From contig NZ_CP090977.1 in the NCBI RefSeq assembly GCF_021513255.1, positions 1,674,001 through 1,738,000 of the forward strand: a stretch of 64,000 bases of DNA, in the 5' to 3' direction. This DNA is from Planococcus sp. 107-1. Lineage in GTDB: Bacteria; Bacillota; Bacilli; Bacillales_A; Planococcaceae. This document shows, piece after piece, positions 1 through 9,483 of the stretch. Numbering within the stretch: position 1 is the stretch's first letter; each line of letters starts with the position of its first letter. The position numbers and the translations under genes are program-made. The notes beneath the pieces were generated by a model. That model was given only the letters and a program-made list of their open reading frames with translations, did no database searches and was not told the DNA's origin.

Positions 1-819
1 TGTGTTATGATTTTCCTTTATCGAAAGCGGTTTTAGCTCTTTGATGACGGAGCGTATGGTATGGAGCGTATCCCATTCTCTTTCCGAATACAAAACAATT
101 GGGTAGTTCCCTGGAAACAAGGCTTCATTGATATCTTCGACGGATAAGCCCTCAGCATCCAGTTGTAAAATTTTCTCGGTCATTTCGCGGAGTTTCTCCA
201 ATTTCTGTTGAAGAATTTCTTTGCCATTTGGAAAATAGCCGGCATGGCTGCAATATAAATGCGTAAAGTGGCAGGCCAATAATGTTTCAAGAGAATCCAT
301 CATCTGTTTAACTGATTCTGTTGCCATCGTCACTTTTGTATGGGGCGAAACGTATAGATCCCCGCTAAACAGACGCCCAGTTTCTTCGTTTAGAAACGAT
401 ACATGGTCGCTAGCATGTCCTGGTGTATAAATGACTTTCCATTCCAAGTTTTTCGAACGGATCACTTCTGAAATCGGTTTTGCTGTGAACGCTTTTCTTT
501 GTCCCCAAATTAGCTGACGGTAAAGCGGGTACTCCCCGTCCGCTAGGCAAAGCGAGATCCCTTTTTCATTCATCAATAGCGGGACTTGAAAATTCTCTGC
601 AAGAAATGCAGCATTCCCAGTGTGGTCTTCATGGTTATGGGTAAAAACCACTTGATCAAAATCATGTTCTTCAAAAAAAGGCTCGAGTTCGGTTAAGAGT
701 ACTTCAGGACCTGAATCAATCAGCATGCCATCGACTAAATAGACAAATACTTTTCTTCCGTATTTCTCTATAGTTCCTTCTGCACAAAGGACCCCTTCTT
801 TAACGTAGCTGGTTAACAT
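1..819 (-). CDS. MBL-fold metallo-hydrolase, 3' end beyond window
   Basis: Metallo-beta-lactamase fold hydrolase, probably cytosolic; the substrate cannot be told. The metal-binding signature HNHEDH lies at residues 61-66, followed by a TPGHASDH segment and a SGD motif, which supply the later metal ligands of the family. The ATG at 819 is preceded by AAGGGGGA at a good distance. The frame stays open to base 1 (273 codons), so the C-terminus is outside the window. It resembles the small Bacillus glyoxalase-II-like proteins. The gene stands alone downstream of the Yip1 pair and is separated from it by a terminator. Confidence 0.85.
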   Translation of the reverse strand, partial: MLTSYVKEGVLCAEGTIEKYGRKVFVYLVDGMLIDSGPEVLLTELEPFFEEHDFDQVVFTHNHEDHTGNAAFLAENFQVPLLMNEKGISLCLADGEYPLYRQLIWGQRKAFTAKPISEVIRSKNLEWKVIYTPGHASDHVSFLNEETGRLFSGDLYVSPHTKVTMATESVKQMMDSLETLLACHFTHLYCSHAGYFPNGKEILQQKLEKLREMTEKILQLDAEGLSVEDINEALFPGNYPIVLYSEREWDTLHTIRSVIKELKPLSIKENHNT

Positions 820-960
820 CGTATTCCCCCTTAAAACGCGTTTCTTTCATCATACGCATCGCTTTATTTTCTGTCATCTTCTTGAAGAATTTCTTTTATT
901 GCGTTTTTGTTTTTTATATTATTTTCCTTATATAAGAATCTACAAATGATTATTTTTAGC

Positions 961-984
961 AAAAAAAAAGAGACCGAAGTCTCC
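961..984 (-). terminator. Rho-independent terminator with UUCG loop
   Basis: On the minus strand the stem GAGAC/GTCTC closes a TTCG tetraloop and runs into nine T residues, directly after the stop of the Yip1-family gene at 986. Its core is identical to the hairpin at 1653-1670. Confidence 0.85.
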
Positions 985-985
985 C

Positions 986-1618
986 TTAAAAACCGGCTAA
1001 CGCAAAAACGAGCAGAATAATTACGTAAGTCATGATCCCCCACATTACGGCGCTTGGCACGAGAAAAGTCAAAAATCCTTTCCAAGTCGCCATCCGGTGG
1101 GCTTCTGCTATCGCTTTGCTCTGGATTACGATGCTCCAAAGGCTTGTAGCCAATACAATCAAAAAATACGCTGCATATAAAAAGAGCCTAAACGGACCCT
1201 CCTTCGGCGTTTGCGACAGGAAAATTTCGGGGGCAATGATCAAGAAAAGGAAAATGAGCGGAAGCAGCCAAATCTGCGGAATCAATCCGGTAATCACCGC
1301 TTTAAAAATGGCTATATAAGCAGCTGAGCCTTTCATTATTTTCCCGAACCATAAATAAAGGGCTGACATAAAAGCGGCTGCGATTAAAAGCAGAACTGGT
1401 GAAATGACAAAAGCGAATAACAGCGCTGGCTCCAATGGCAGTTCAAGCATGGCGGATTGGGACAAGCTGATAAATCCGACGCTAATGCCTGCCAAATAAA
1501 GCAGAAAGAAAAAATAAGGCCACGCTTTAGTCGCCAGGACCCAGCGAATCGCCTCGCGGGTATTCAGCCAGATGGCTGTAAATGGATTGAGTTGCTGTTC
1601 TTTCTCAAGTTCGTCCAT
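986..1618 (-). CDS. Yip1-family membrane protein (copy 1)
   Basis: A 210-residue polytopic membrane protein of the Yip1/YIP family. A short polar N-terminus with the motif NPFTAIWLNTR precedes about five hydrophobic segments. The exact role of bacterial Yip1 proteins is not established. The ATG at 1618 is chosen because AAGGAG sits 8 nt upstream; the longer GTG start at 1627 would place the SD too close. It is a tandem paralogue of the next gene upstream (1669-2322): both share the N-terminal NPF..WLNTR motif and a QSKAI.EAHRM..WKGF segment near the C-terminus. Confidence 0.8.
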   Translation of the reverse strand: MDELEKEQQLNPFTAIWLNTREAIRWVLATKAWPYFFFLLYLAGISVGFISLSQSAMLELPLEPALLFAFVISPVLLLIAAAFMSALYLWFGKIMKGSAAYIAIFKAVITGLIPQIWLLPLIFLFLIIAPEIFLSQTPKEGPFRLFLYAAYFLIVLATSLWSIVIQSKAIAEAHRMATWKGFLTFLVPSAVMWGIMTYVIILLVFALAGF

Positions 1619-1652
1619 TCCCTGCACTCCTTCCGTATTCAGTTAATAAAAA

Positions 1653-1670
1653 AAGAGACCGAAGTCTCTT
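1653..1670 (-). terminator. Rho-independent terminator with UUCG loop
   Basis: On the minus strand AAGAGAC and GTCTCTT close a TTCG loop followed by a T-run. The stop codon of the gene at 1669 overlaps the stem. It repeats the terminator of the neighbouring paralogue. Confidence 0.8.
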
Positions 1671-2322
1671 AAATTGTCGATGCCCCAATGATCAAAAATA
1701 GGATGATGAAAATAAAAACGAAAACGACAAATCCGATAATGACCGATGGGATCAATAAGGTGAAGAACCCTTTCCAGCTGGACATACGGTGCGCTTCCCC
1801 AATGGCTTTGCTCTGAATCACAATCCCCCACACTGTTACAATGGCTAGAATAATCGCAGAAAACGCCATAAAGAATAATGCGCCATTTGAAGCGGGTTCA
1901 GTGCTTCCGAAAAACGAATCTGGTGAAACAATCATCAAAATGATGAACAGCGGCAGCAGCCAGATTTGCGGAATCATGGAAGTCGTCACCGCTTTAAACA
2001 GTTCGTTATAGGTTCCGGTCCCTTGGAACATTTTCCCGACTAGTAAATAGATGCCGGACATAATAGCGATTCCGATTGCCACAGCAATCGGCGAAATAAT
2101 CGCGCTCCCTACGATTAAGATCCCGATAGGAATCCCAATACCATCTGTTCCTTGGTACATGCTGACAAAAGTACTGGTGACACCCGCAAGCAAAATGAGC
2201 AGAAAAACATAGACCATCGATTTTTCTTCGATTACATAACGCACCGTGTTCCGTGTGTTCAACCACACGGATAAAAATGGATTGAGTTTGCTGTTGTAAG
2301 TCGTTTCATGTTGTTCATTCAT
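1669..2322 (-). CDS. Yip1-family membrane protein (copy 2)
   Basis: A 217-residue paralogue of the downstream gene with the same plan: a polar N-terminus containing LNPFLSVWLNTRNTVRYV, then about five membrane spans and the QSKAIGEAHRMSSWKGFF loop. The ATG at 2322 follows AGAGGGGGA. About 50 bp and a terminator separate the pair, so each is probably a separate transcription unit or shares read-through. A bacterial function is unknown. The duplication includes the terminator hairpin, which suggests the whole gene was copied as one unit. Confidence 0.8.
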   Translation of the reverse strand: MNEQHETTYNSKLNPFLSVWLNTRNTVRYVIEEKSMVYVFLLILLAGVTSTFVSMYQGTDGIGIPIGILIVGSAIISPIAVAIGIAIMSGIYLLVGKMFQGTGTYNELFKAVTTSMIPQIWLLPLFIILMIVSPDSFFGSTEPASNGALFFMAFSAIILAIVTVWGIVIQSKAIGEAHRMSSWKGFFTLLIPSVIIGFVVFVFIFIILFLIIGASTI

Positions 2323-2486
2323 AAGACTTTCCCCCTCTATTCTCTATAGTCTTTATACGTAGTATAGCTACATCGGTTTCAAATAATATAGAAATCTTTT
2401 ACTTCTAAGTTTCTTGACGGCATTTTTTGTTTTTAAACGGTTATTCCTTATGTAATATTCTACATGTATTTTTGAAAAGCGATTAG

Positions 2487-2993
2487 TTAGATTCTTTTTT
2501 CGAATATAGTCGTTAATGCTGCTTCCGATGAATTAGAAATAATAGTTTTGTTAGGATAAACTTGAAATTTCTTTAAAAATTCGGGCTTCATCTTATCTTC
2601 ATAGTAGCGGTTCCATGTAAACATCTTCTGGAGCATCTTGAATTTCGGTTTATAATTTGCACTCTCTACTCCCGCTAGTTGTTTAAAAAATCGTTTGATA
2701 ATGCGTCTCTTCCGTTCTTTTAATGGGAGATCCAAAAAGATAATCCAATCTGCCTGGTCGATCGCAGCGTCCGTCCAATCAATGTGGACCCCTTCAACGA
2801 TCCATTGCGGCTGCATCAATGCTTCCGCTAAATGAGCATTCCTTTGCTCTTCTGAGTTCCGAATATCTCCGCCCGGTGCACGTTTCCAGACAAAATTATC
2901 CGTCTCGAAATGGAGCAGACCCAGTTCAGCCGCCAAACGTTTTGCCAATGTTGTCTTTCCGCTCCCTACCGAACCCGTTATGTAGATTTTCAA
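2487..2993 (-). CDS. P-loop NTPase, FlaR/adenylate-kinase-like
   Basis: A 168-residue small nucleoside-kinase-like ATPase. The Walker A motif GSVGSGKTT is at residues 7-15, followed by a DNFVWKRAP segment, a WIVEGVH strand and an LDLPLKERKRRIIKRF lid. This matches the family annotated as DNA topology modulation protein FlaR or AAA/adenylate kinase-like; the substrate is unknown. It starts with TTG, supported by AAAGGCG 9 nt upstream. It is monocistronic. Confidence 0.75.
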   Translation of the reverse strand: MKIYITGSVGSGKTTLAKRLAAELGLLHFETDNFVWKRAPGGDIRNSEEQRNAHLAEALMQPQWIVEGVHIDWTDAAIDQADWIIFLDLPLKERKRRIIKRFFKQLAGVESANYKPKFKMLQKMFTWNRYYEDKMKPEFLKKFQVYPNKTIISNSSEAALTTIFEKRI

Positions 2994-3091
2994 TGATTTT
3001 CACGCCTTTATGCAGACTTGGGCAGTGCTTTCATCAATTATACCGAAGAGCTTTACGGAAAAAGCGAGTTTGCCGAAAATGGGCAAAAAAA

Positions 3092-3130
3092 TACATCAGC
3101 CTAAGAAAATTACGCTTAGGCTGATGTATT
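3092..3130 (-). terminator. Terminator, perfect 15-bp stem
   Basis: ATACATCAGCCTAAG at 3092-3106 pairs exactly with 3116-3130 across a 9-nt loop. The minus strand continues into TTTTTT. It can end transcripts from the SRPBCC gene at 3294-3740, about 160 bp upstream. I see no convincing gene in 3131-3293. Confidence 0.7.
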
Positions 3131-3293
3131 TTAAATATAAAGGAGCTCATTGTTTATTTGCTGCCATGCCGTTTCAGTGCTCTTTTACACTTTCTCTAAC
3201 GAGTTAAAGACGGTGAAGAAAATTTTCTTATCAATCACTAGAAAGACCAACCTGCTGCGTTACAATTTCTTCCAGGATAGTTGATCATTAAGC

Positions 3294-3740
3294 TTATGTC
3301 GCTTCTATTTTAACCCGTTCCATGAATGCGCGAACTGTTTCCTCGCGTTTTCGCTTTGATCCTGCAAGCAGCATGGCTTTGGCGGTCATATTCGCTCCTT
3401 TATTGGAGCCTTCGTAGTGGAACTTCGTCTGATTTTCGCCCATTTTTTCGAGCGTATATCGGTATTCCACTTCGAACATGCCGCTCATAAGAAACTTTAC
3501 CGCTTTATGCTTGCGCTCAGGGGTGTCTTCAAAAGCGGTCGTTTCCACGAGATAGCTTTCGAGCTGGCTGCCTGCATAATAGCTTTGTGAATGCTTCGCG
3601 CCGAGTGTATCGTCTTCTTTTTCAAGCAACAGATGCTCTTCCACTTTCGGCATGATTCTTTTGATGTTGCGGTCCATGAATAATTGCCAGACCTGTTCAA
3701 TAGGTGCATCGATGATGATTTCTTCTTTCCACTTGACCAC
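3294..3740 (-). CDS. SRPBCC (START-like) family protein
   Basis: A 148-residue SRPBCC helix-grip protein expected to bind a small hydrophobic ligand. The N-terminal strand EEIIIDAPIEQVWQLF is diagnostic; the middle and C-terminal helix (AFMERVKIEA) complete the fold. A GTG at 3740 is preferred over the ATG at 3761 because AAAGGAG lies 8 nt before it. The ligand is unknown. A second, unrelated-looking SRPBCC gene lies at 44455-44907. Confidence 0.75.
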   Translation of the reverse strand: MVKWKEEIIIDAPIEQVWQLFMDRNIKRIMPKVEEHLLLEKEDDTLGAKHSQSYYAGSQLESYLVETTAFEDTPERKHKAVKFLMSGMFEVEYRYTLEKMGENQTKFHYEGSNKGANMTAKAMLLAGSKRKREETVRAFMERVKIEAT

Positions 3741-3871
3741 GGTGATTGCTCCTTTTTCCAAATGAAGGATTTACTTGCCTATCGCGTTAAAATACGATCC
3801 GTCAGGCTGGAAATACTGTCCTTAGCCGGCGATTTACTGTCGGTTCCAGCCCAAATACTGTCCGCCGCCTC

Positions 3872-4592
3872 TTAAAACGGGTTCGTCGCCCATTGGCTAG
3901 ACGTTGGAATGAAAATACGGGTGCAATTTCAGTTGCGCTACGATATATTCCGCGATGTCTTCCGGCTGCATGAACTTTTCTTGGCTGTTTTCCGGTTCTT
4001 CCGTCGAACCGCCGAATTCCGTAATGACCCGGCTCGGCGTCAAAGCGAAAACGCGGATATTATGTTTGCGGACTTCCTGCGACAAGGATTGGGTAAACCC
4101 GAGCACTCCGAATTTCGAAGCACTGTAAGCACTCGACCCCGGATCGCCTTTCAGTCCGGACATGGATGAAATATTGATGACGTCTCCGCCATTTTTTTCA
4201 ACAAGTTGCGGAAGGACAGTACGCGTCACATAAAACATGCCCATTAAATTCACATCGATGACTTGTTTCCAGTCTTCCGGCGAAGTTTCAAGAACCGTTC
4301 CGAATTTGCCGATGCCTGCATTATTGATCAGGATGTCTGCCGAACCAAGCGCTTCCGTTAATGCCGAAATCGCCGCTTCCACTTCTTCAAGCGAGGATAC
4401 ATCGGCCACCGCAAAAGCTGCACGGACGCCTTCTTTTTCAGCTTCTTCCACGACTTTTTGCAAATCGCTTTCGGTGCGGGCGATTAAACCGAGGTTCACG
4501 CCTTCTTTCGCAAGCGCAAGGGCAGCCGCTCGTCCGATCCCTTTACCCGCTCCTGTAATAAATGCTGTTTTCCCAGTCAACGATTGTGCCAT
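3872..4592 (-). CDS. SDR-family 3-ketoacyl-ACP reductase-like, frameshift near the 3' end
   Basis: Short-chain dehydrogenase/reductase of about 240 residues. It has the Rossmann motif TGAGKGIG near residue 14, NNAGIG and the catalytic YSASK. As read, the frame ends at 3897 with the odd tail HPYFHSNV. Shifting frame near 3917-3922 restores the family-like tail RIFIPTSSQWATNPF, ending at a stop at 3872. The length modulo 3 fits loss of two bases (CCCGCG read as CCCG) or one extra base. I judge this a sequencing error in an intact gene. SD GGTGGAG precedes ATG 4592. Confidence 0.8.
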
Positions 4593-4677
4593 TCGATCTC
4601 CACCTTTTCATTTATTCATAATTTCAGTTTGAATGAATTTCAATTAAAACGCAAAAATTCCATACGGCTTTTCTTAT

Positions 4678-4706
4678 CTGACCGATTTCCACTTTTGAGG
4701 TACAAT
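4678..4706 (+). promoter_or_regulatory. Sigma-A promoter for small membrane protein
   Basis: A CTGACC -35-like box, 17-bp spacer and TACAAT -10 box end 31 bp before the ATG at 4738. Confidence 0.55.
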
Positions 4707-4737
4707 AGAGGAAAGACAGACAGATAAGGATGGCTCT

Positions 4738-4944
4738 ATGAAAACTTCAACCGTTTTACTCTTAACGCTCGGCTTAATGCATCTTTTAACCATGCTGAAT
4801 ATCGTATTCCTTGACGGCGCATTGAACGACTTGGTCTTTTTCTTTAATACAGCACTTTTCTTTTTTGCTTTTTCCTTCTACCTTTGGAAACGCGACAAAG
4901 ACACTAAAGAAACAGCGGCAACTCCAACAAAATCCAAAAAATGA
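4738..4944 (+). CDS. Small two-span membrane protein
   Basis: 68 residues: two hydrophobic segments (about residues 4-24 and 31-49) and a Lys/Thr-rich C-terminal tail that should lie in the cytosol. AAGGA precedes the ATG. No family is recognised. Its stop codon sits inside the shared hairpin that separates it from the convergent transporter gene. Confidence 0.6.
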   Translation: MKTSTVLLLTLGLMHLLTMLNIVFLDGALNDLVFFFNTALFFFAFSFYLWKRDKDTKETAATPTKSKK

Positions 4945-4970
4945 AGCCATCGAAATGGCTTCATTTTTTA
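4941..4970. terminator. Bidirectional terminator
   Basis: ATGAAGCCAT and ATGGCTTCAT form a 10-bp stem with a 4-nt loop. T-runs follow on the plus strand and A/T-rich sequence on the minus strand, so it serves both convergent genes. Confidence 0.8.
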
Positions 4971-6194
4971 TTTGCGTTTAAGTTTCAATTGGCGCTTTTG
5001 CTTTTTTTCGGAAAAGACCGGCTGCGGGGCCGGATTAAAATCATCATCGTAAAGGCCGGTATACGCCTTATACCAAAGGAATAAATGAATGAACACCACT
5101 TTGATAACGGCATAGGCTGGAATTCCAAGGATGACGCCCGGAATGCCGAACAGATTCCCGGCAGTCAGTAACACTGCAATGATTGTAACCGGATGGATAT
5201 TCAAATTATTGCCGAGGATTAAAGGCTGGATGACCCGGCCTTCCAAGGTTTGCTCGACAAAAAACACGGCCGCGATTTTCACGAGCATAAGCGGCGGATG
5301 AAGCACGATTGCGATAATGACGACTGGAATAAATGCGATGAACGAGCCTAGAAAAGGAATCAAGTTCAATGCCCCCGCCATGATGCCGAGAATCAACGCG
5401 TATTCAAGGCCAATTACGCTGAAGCCGATCCAGAACATCAAGCCGACGAAAAAAGCGACTATCAGCTGGCCACGGATATACTGGCTGATTTGCAGATTCA
5501 TTTCTCTCAGCAATTCATACGATTTTATCCGCATCTTGGACGGAACGAACGGCATGAGGTAGTACGGTAAATGATGCCCGTCTTTCAGCAAGTAAAATAA
5601 GATGAATGGCGTCGTAATTACCGCAAGCACCGTAGTGGAAAGGACGCCGACCACACTGCCGATCCCCGTGACCGTCGTATCCACCACATCATCCGCCTGC
5701 CCGCTGATGGAATCGGAAATGCCGTCTTCCTCTCCGGTAAGCTGCTTTTGCAGCTCAGCGAGTACATCACTTTGAAAAAATCCATTTACTTGAGAGATGA
5801 AACGATTTAAATAATCCTGCCAATTGTCAATCAGGCTCAAAGTCTGTTCACGGAGAATCGGAATCAGTGTAGCAACGCCCCATGCGACTAATCCCAGGAT
5901 GACGAGAAAGACAATTGCGATGCCGCCTGCGCGGTGAATCTTTTTCGTTTCCATCCAATCGATCAAAGGATTCAAGAGATAATACAAAACGCCTGCCATG
6001 ACAATCGGCAGCCCCATGACGTCAAAAAAAGCAGCGAATGGCCGAAATACGAAGCTGACTTTCGGCAACAAAAAGAGAATCAGCAGCACCAATAGGAGGA
6101 TGAACAAAATCGATACGGCTTTATTGTTCAACACCCATTTCATAAACCAGCTGGCAGCGAGTTTCAACATCTGCTTATCCTTTTGCTCTTCCAT
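4968..6194 (-). CDS. AI-2E family transporter (PerM/YtvI-like)
   Basis: A 408-residue integral membrane protein of the AI-2E exporter/PerM family with about eight spans. Two hydrophobic segments come first. A long extracytosolic region around residues 120-170 follows, and then the conserved C-terminal block (GQLIVAFFVG, NLIPFLGSFIAFIP, GRVIQPLILGNNLNIHP). The C-terminus is basic (KKQKRQLKLKRK). Members export autoinducer-2 or take part in Na+/H+ exchange; which applies here is unknown. The ATG at 6194 follows a G-rich SD. Monocistronic. Confidence 0.85.
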   Translation of the reverse strand: MEEQKDKQMLKLAASWFMKWVLNNKAVSILFILLLVLLILFLLPKVSFVFRPFAAFFDVMGLPIVMAGVLYYLLNPLIDWMETKKIHRAGGIAIVFLVILGLVAWGVATLIPILREQTLSLIDNWQDYLNRFISQVNGFFQSDVLAELQKQLTGEEDGISDSISGQADDVVDTTVTGIGSVVGVLSTTVLAVITTPFILFYLLKDGHHLPYYLMPFVPSKMRIKSYELLREMNLQISQYIRGQLIVAFFVGLMFWIGFSVIGLEYALILGIMAGALNLIPFLGSFIAFIPVVIIAIVLHPPLMLVKIAAVFFVEQTLEGRVIQPLILGNNLNIHPVTIIAVLLTAGNLFGIPGVILGIPAYAVIKVVFIHLFLWYKAYTGLYDDDFNPAPQPVFSEKKQKRQLKLKRK

Positions 6195-6430
6195 AACGAA
6201 GCCCCCCTTTGGTAAATTTGAGGACCGCTTGATGCCTCTATGTATAGGGGAATGCCTTGCTCATTTTCTAAAAGCTTTTATAAGGATAAAATACCCGACT
6301 GAGTAAATCTTAAGCGTTTAAAGGGTTTAGGCCATACGGATTAATTGCATTTTTTTATCGCGATGATGTTTTTTTGATTATTCAAAGGGAATAACAGAAA
6401 CAAATAAAAAATAGAGAAAGGATGAGAAAA

Positions 6431-6583
6431 ATGGCGTTGGATGATAAATTTAAAGATGCAAAAGACCAAGCGACGGAAAAAGGCAAAGACCATTATGACG
6501 AGCACAAAGATGAATACAAAGAACAAGGTAAAGACAAAGCCCAACAAGAAGGAAAAGAGTTGAAAGAAAAGTTTTCTAAATAA
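6431..6583 (+). CDS. Very hydrophilic 50-residue protein, CsbD/LEA-like
   Basis: A short gene of 50 codons starting at the ATG at 6431, with AAAGGA 8 nt upstream, and ending at a TAA at 6583 before a strong terminator. It is made almost entirely of Lys, Asp, Glu, Gln and Ala with recurring K-D-x-x motifs and no hydrophobic core. This resembles CsbD-like general-stress or LEA-like disordered proteins; the assignment rests on composition only. The complementary strand is also open, but lacks an SD and would start inside the terminator side. Confidence 0.65.
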   Translation: MALDDKFKDAKDQATEKGKDHYDEHKDEYKEQGKDKAQQEGKELKEKFSK

Positions 6584-6587
6584 GCGC

Positions 6588-6628
6588 AAAAAAACCGGCT
6601 GGATCTCAACAGATCCAGCCGGTTTTTT
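6588..6628. terminator. Bidirectional terminator, 15-bp stem
   Basis: AAACCGGCTGGATCT at 6592-6606 pairs perfectly with 6611-6625 around CAAC, with T-runs on both strands. It ends both the hydrophilic gene (+) and the fru operon (-). Confidence 0.9.
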
Positions 6629-6630
6629 AA

Positions 6631-8543
6631 TTATACTGCTGCAGCCACTTTTTTCTTTAATAGCCCTGCAACGATTGCCGTAATGACAGCACCTGCAATA
6701 ATTGCAAGTGCATAGAACAACACTTTTGTTATGCCGCCGTCAACGAGACCCATAACGAACACGCCCCCGTGCGGTGCACGCAGTCCGATATCAAACAGCA
6801 TCACCAAAGCGCCCGTAGCGGCTGCACCTGCAACACACGCCGGAATGACGCGAGCCGGGTCAGCTGCTGCAAAAGGAATAACGCCTTCTGTGATAAAGCA
6901 AGCACCAAGAACGTAAGCTGTTTTCCCGGCTTCCCGTTCCGGCTTCGTGAATTTATTTTTGAAAAGCGTCGTAGCAATCGCCATGCCAAGCGGCGGCACC
7001 ATGCCGGCCGCCATGACGGTTGCCATGAAATTGAAATTCTGCGCATCCAGCATCGCGATGCCGAATGTATAAGCTGCTTTATTGACAGGGCCGCCCATAT
7101 CGATCGCCATCATACCGCCGAGGAGCAAGCCGACCAAGACCAGATTCGTTCCGCCCAGGCTTTCCAGGAATGATGAAATCGCTGTATAAACTTTTGTCAG
7201 CTGCGGGTTCACAAGCATCATGATGATGCCGGTGATGGCGATGCTGAATACCGGGAAGAACAGGACCGGTTTAAGCCCTTCGAGTGCATCAGGCAACACC
7301 GAGAAGGCTTTTTTAACGAGAAGCGTCACATAACCTGCCAGGAATCCGGCGATCAAGCCGCCCAGGAAACCGGAGCCGCCGCTTGCTTCTTCCACACCCG
7401 TGACAGTAATGGCAATCAAACCGCCGATCATCCCCGGCGCAAATCCTGGCCGCTCGGCAATGCTCATCGCGATAAATCCAGCAAGCACCGGCACCATCAA
7501 GAAGAAGGCATTGCCGCCGCCGATTGTGTTCAACATCGCCGCAAATTCATTGTAATCCGGGCTTGATGGGTCTGATGCATTGATGCCCCAGAAGAAAGAA
7601 ATCGCAATCAAGATCCCGCCGCCTACGACAAATGGCAGCATATTCGAAACGCCGTTCATCAAATGCTTGTAAAAGCCGCCTTTTGAGTCGCCGTCGTTTG
7701 CGTCTTCTTTTGTCCGGTCGTGTTTGTATTCCGGTGCATCTCCGCCAATTGCCCGGTCGAGCAGATCGTCCGTTTCGTAGATCGCTTTTCCGACTTTCGT
7801 TTGGATTACCGGTTTACCGGCAAAACGGGCCATTTCCACTTTCGTGTCTGCCGCCACTATGATGGCGTCCGCTTCTGCGATTTCTGCATCCGTCAACCGG
7901 TTTTTCACACCACTCGAGCCATTCGTTTCCACTTTCAATTGGATGCCGCGCTCTTTCGCGCGTTCATTCAGTTTCTCAGCAGCCATATACGTATGGGCAA
8001 TGCCTGTCGGACAAGCAGTGACCGCTAGAATTTTCTTGCCTGAAGCTGCAGGTGTGCTCGCTTCAGCTTCTCCGTCTGTGCCGTCCACTTCCGCTTCTTT
8101 GTCAGTGACCGCTTGGAGCACTTCTTCCTTGGTTGTTGCGGCAAGCATTCGATCACGGAACTTGCTGTCCATCAGAAATGTTGCAAGGCGAGACAGCGCT
8201 TCCAAATGATCGTCATTTGCACCTTCTGTAGCAGCGATCATGAAGAACAAATGAGCGGGCTGGCCATCGAGTGATTGATAGTCCAGTCCTTCTCGCGAGC
8301 GTCCGAATCCAATCGCCGGCGATTTCACCGCTTTCGATTTAGCATGCGGAATCGCAATACCATCGCCGATTCCAGTTGTGCTTTGTTCTTCCGCGCTAGG
8401 ATATCAGCTTGGAAAAGCTTCGAATCGGTTAATTTCCCCGCTTTGTCCAATTGGCTGATCATTTCAGCAAGCACTTCTTGTTTCGAACCAGCCTTAAGAT
8501 CCAAGATGATGGTTTGTTCAGTCAATAATTGTGTGATTCTCAT
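6631..8543 (-). CDS. fruA: PTS fructose transporter, IIABC, one frameshift
   Basis: Fructose-specific phosphotransferase permease that imports fructose as fructose-1-phosphate. Domain order is IIA (about residues 1-145, phospho-His in GIAIPHAKS), IIB (phospho-Cys in TACPTGIAHTYMAAE) and a polytopic IIC. The frame breaks at 8389-8393, within IIA, where one C of CCCGC appears missing: the minus-strand reading changes from ILAREEQSTTG to ILARKNKAQLE. Restoring one base joins both halves perfectly. The ATG at 8543 overlaps the fruK stop (ATGA), indicating translational coupling. Last gene of fruR-fruK-fruA. Confidence 0.93.
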
Positions 8544-9470
8544 ACGCTCACGTCCCCATGTTTTATTTCCTTCACGTGCACTTCCCCGATCAACGCTTCC
8601 ACATCTTCTTTTTGGCAAAGATCTGAACGAAAAGCGGTGGCGCTCCCACTAGCTACGCCGTATTTAAACGCTTCAAGCGGATTTTCCGTTTTGCAAAACG
8701 ATGCGATAAATCCAGAAACGAGTGAATCTCCCGATCCCACGGTGTTGACCACTTTACCCACTGGCGCTTTTGCTTCAAATGCCAATTTTTCATTGACGAA
8801 TAATGCACCATCGCCTCCGAGAGAAACAATCACGTTCTTAACTCCACCGTCCACTAATTTCTTGGCATATTGCAAAGCTTCCGTTTTTGTAGCAATGTCT
8901 GCATCAAAAAGTTCTCCTAACTCATGGATGTTCGGTTTGATCAGAAAAGGCGAAAACTTCACCAGCTCTTTTAAAGCCGGCCCTGATGTATCCAAAACAA
9001 AACGGATATTCCGCTCCCTGCAAAGTTCAGCGAGGCCGCTGTAATACGATGCTGGAACCGAATCCGGCAAACTGCCGGCAAGAACCAGCCAATCCCCTTC
9101 ACACATATTGTTTATTTTTTCAGTCAATTGAGCCAAGTCATCCGCATTAAGCGCAGGTCCCGGGCCATTCAATTCCGTTTCTTCTGCCGCTTTGATCTTG
9201 ACATTTATGCGGTGATTTCAGCAGTTTCAATAAAATCTGTCTCAACACCTTCACGCAGAAGGAAATCTTCTATATAATTGCCTGTAAATCCACCTATGAA
9301 CCCTAGCGCCTTATTGTGGGCTCCCAATCGCTTTAAGACGCGGAGACATTGATTCCTTTGCCTCCGGGATAATAGAATACCTCTGATGTACGGTTCAGTT
9401 TTCCGTTTTCAAAAGAGGGTAAATACGTGGTGTAGTCAACAGACGGCGTAATCGTACAAGTATAGATCAT
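8540..9470 (-). CDS. fruK: 1-phosphofructokinase, two frameshifts
   Basis: PfkB-family kinase converting fructose-1-phosphate to fructose-1,6-bisphosphate. The N-terminus MIYTCTITPSVDY, the PGGKGINVS substrate motif and the C-terminal GSGDSLVSGF (GxGD catalytic Asp) are all present. Two single-base losses interrupt it. One is near 9341-9350 (TCTCC-GCGTC, needing VSRVLKRLG). The other is near 9209-9215 (ATCACC-GCAT, needing EITRINVKI). Both are CCC runs followed by GC. With both restored the length is a multiple of three and about 310 residues, normal for FruK. Confidence 0.92.
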
Positions 9471-9483
9471 CGTTTCTCCACCT

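Noticed and set aside
3131-3293. 16-codon minus-strand ORF between the SRPBCC gene and the terminator
   Set aside because: No SD and no recognisable product; treated as untranslated sequence.
3762-3871. Repeated ACAGTATTT phrases after the SDR gene, at first read as a small repeat protein
   Set aside because: Explained by the frameshifted 3' end of the SDR; the rest contains stops in all relevant frames.
6341-6589. 82-codon minus-strand ORF opposite the hydrophilic protein
   Set aside because: It lacks a ribosome-binding site, is an extreme Phe/Leu-rich complement of a Lys/Asp-rich gene, and its plus-strand alternative has SD and terminator.
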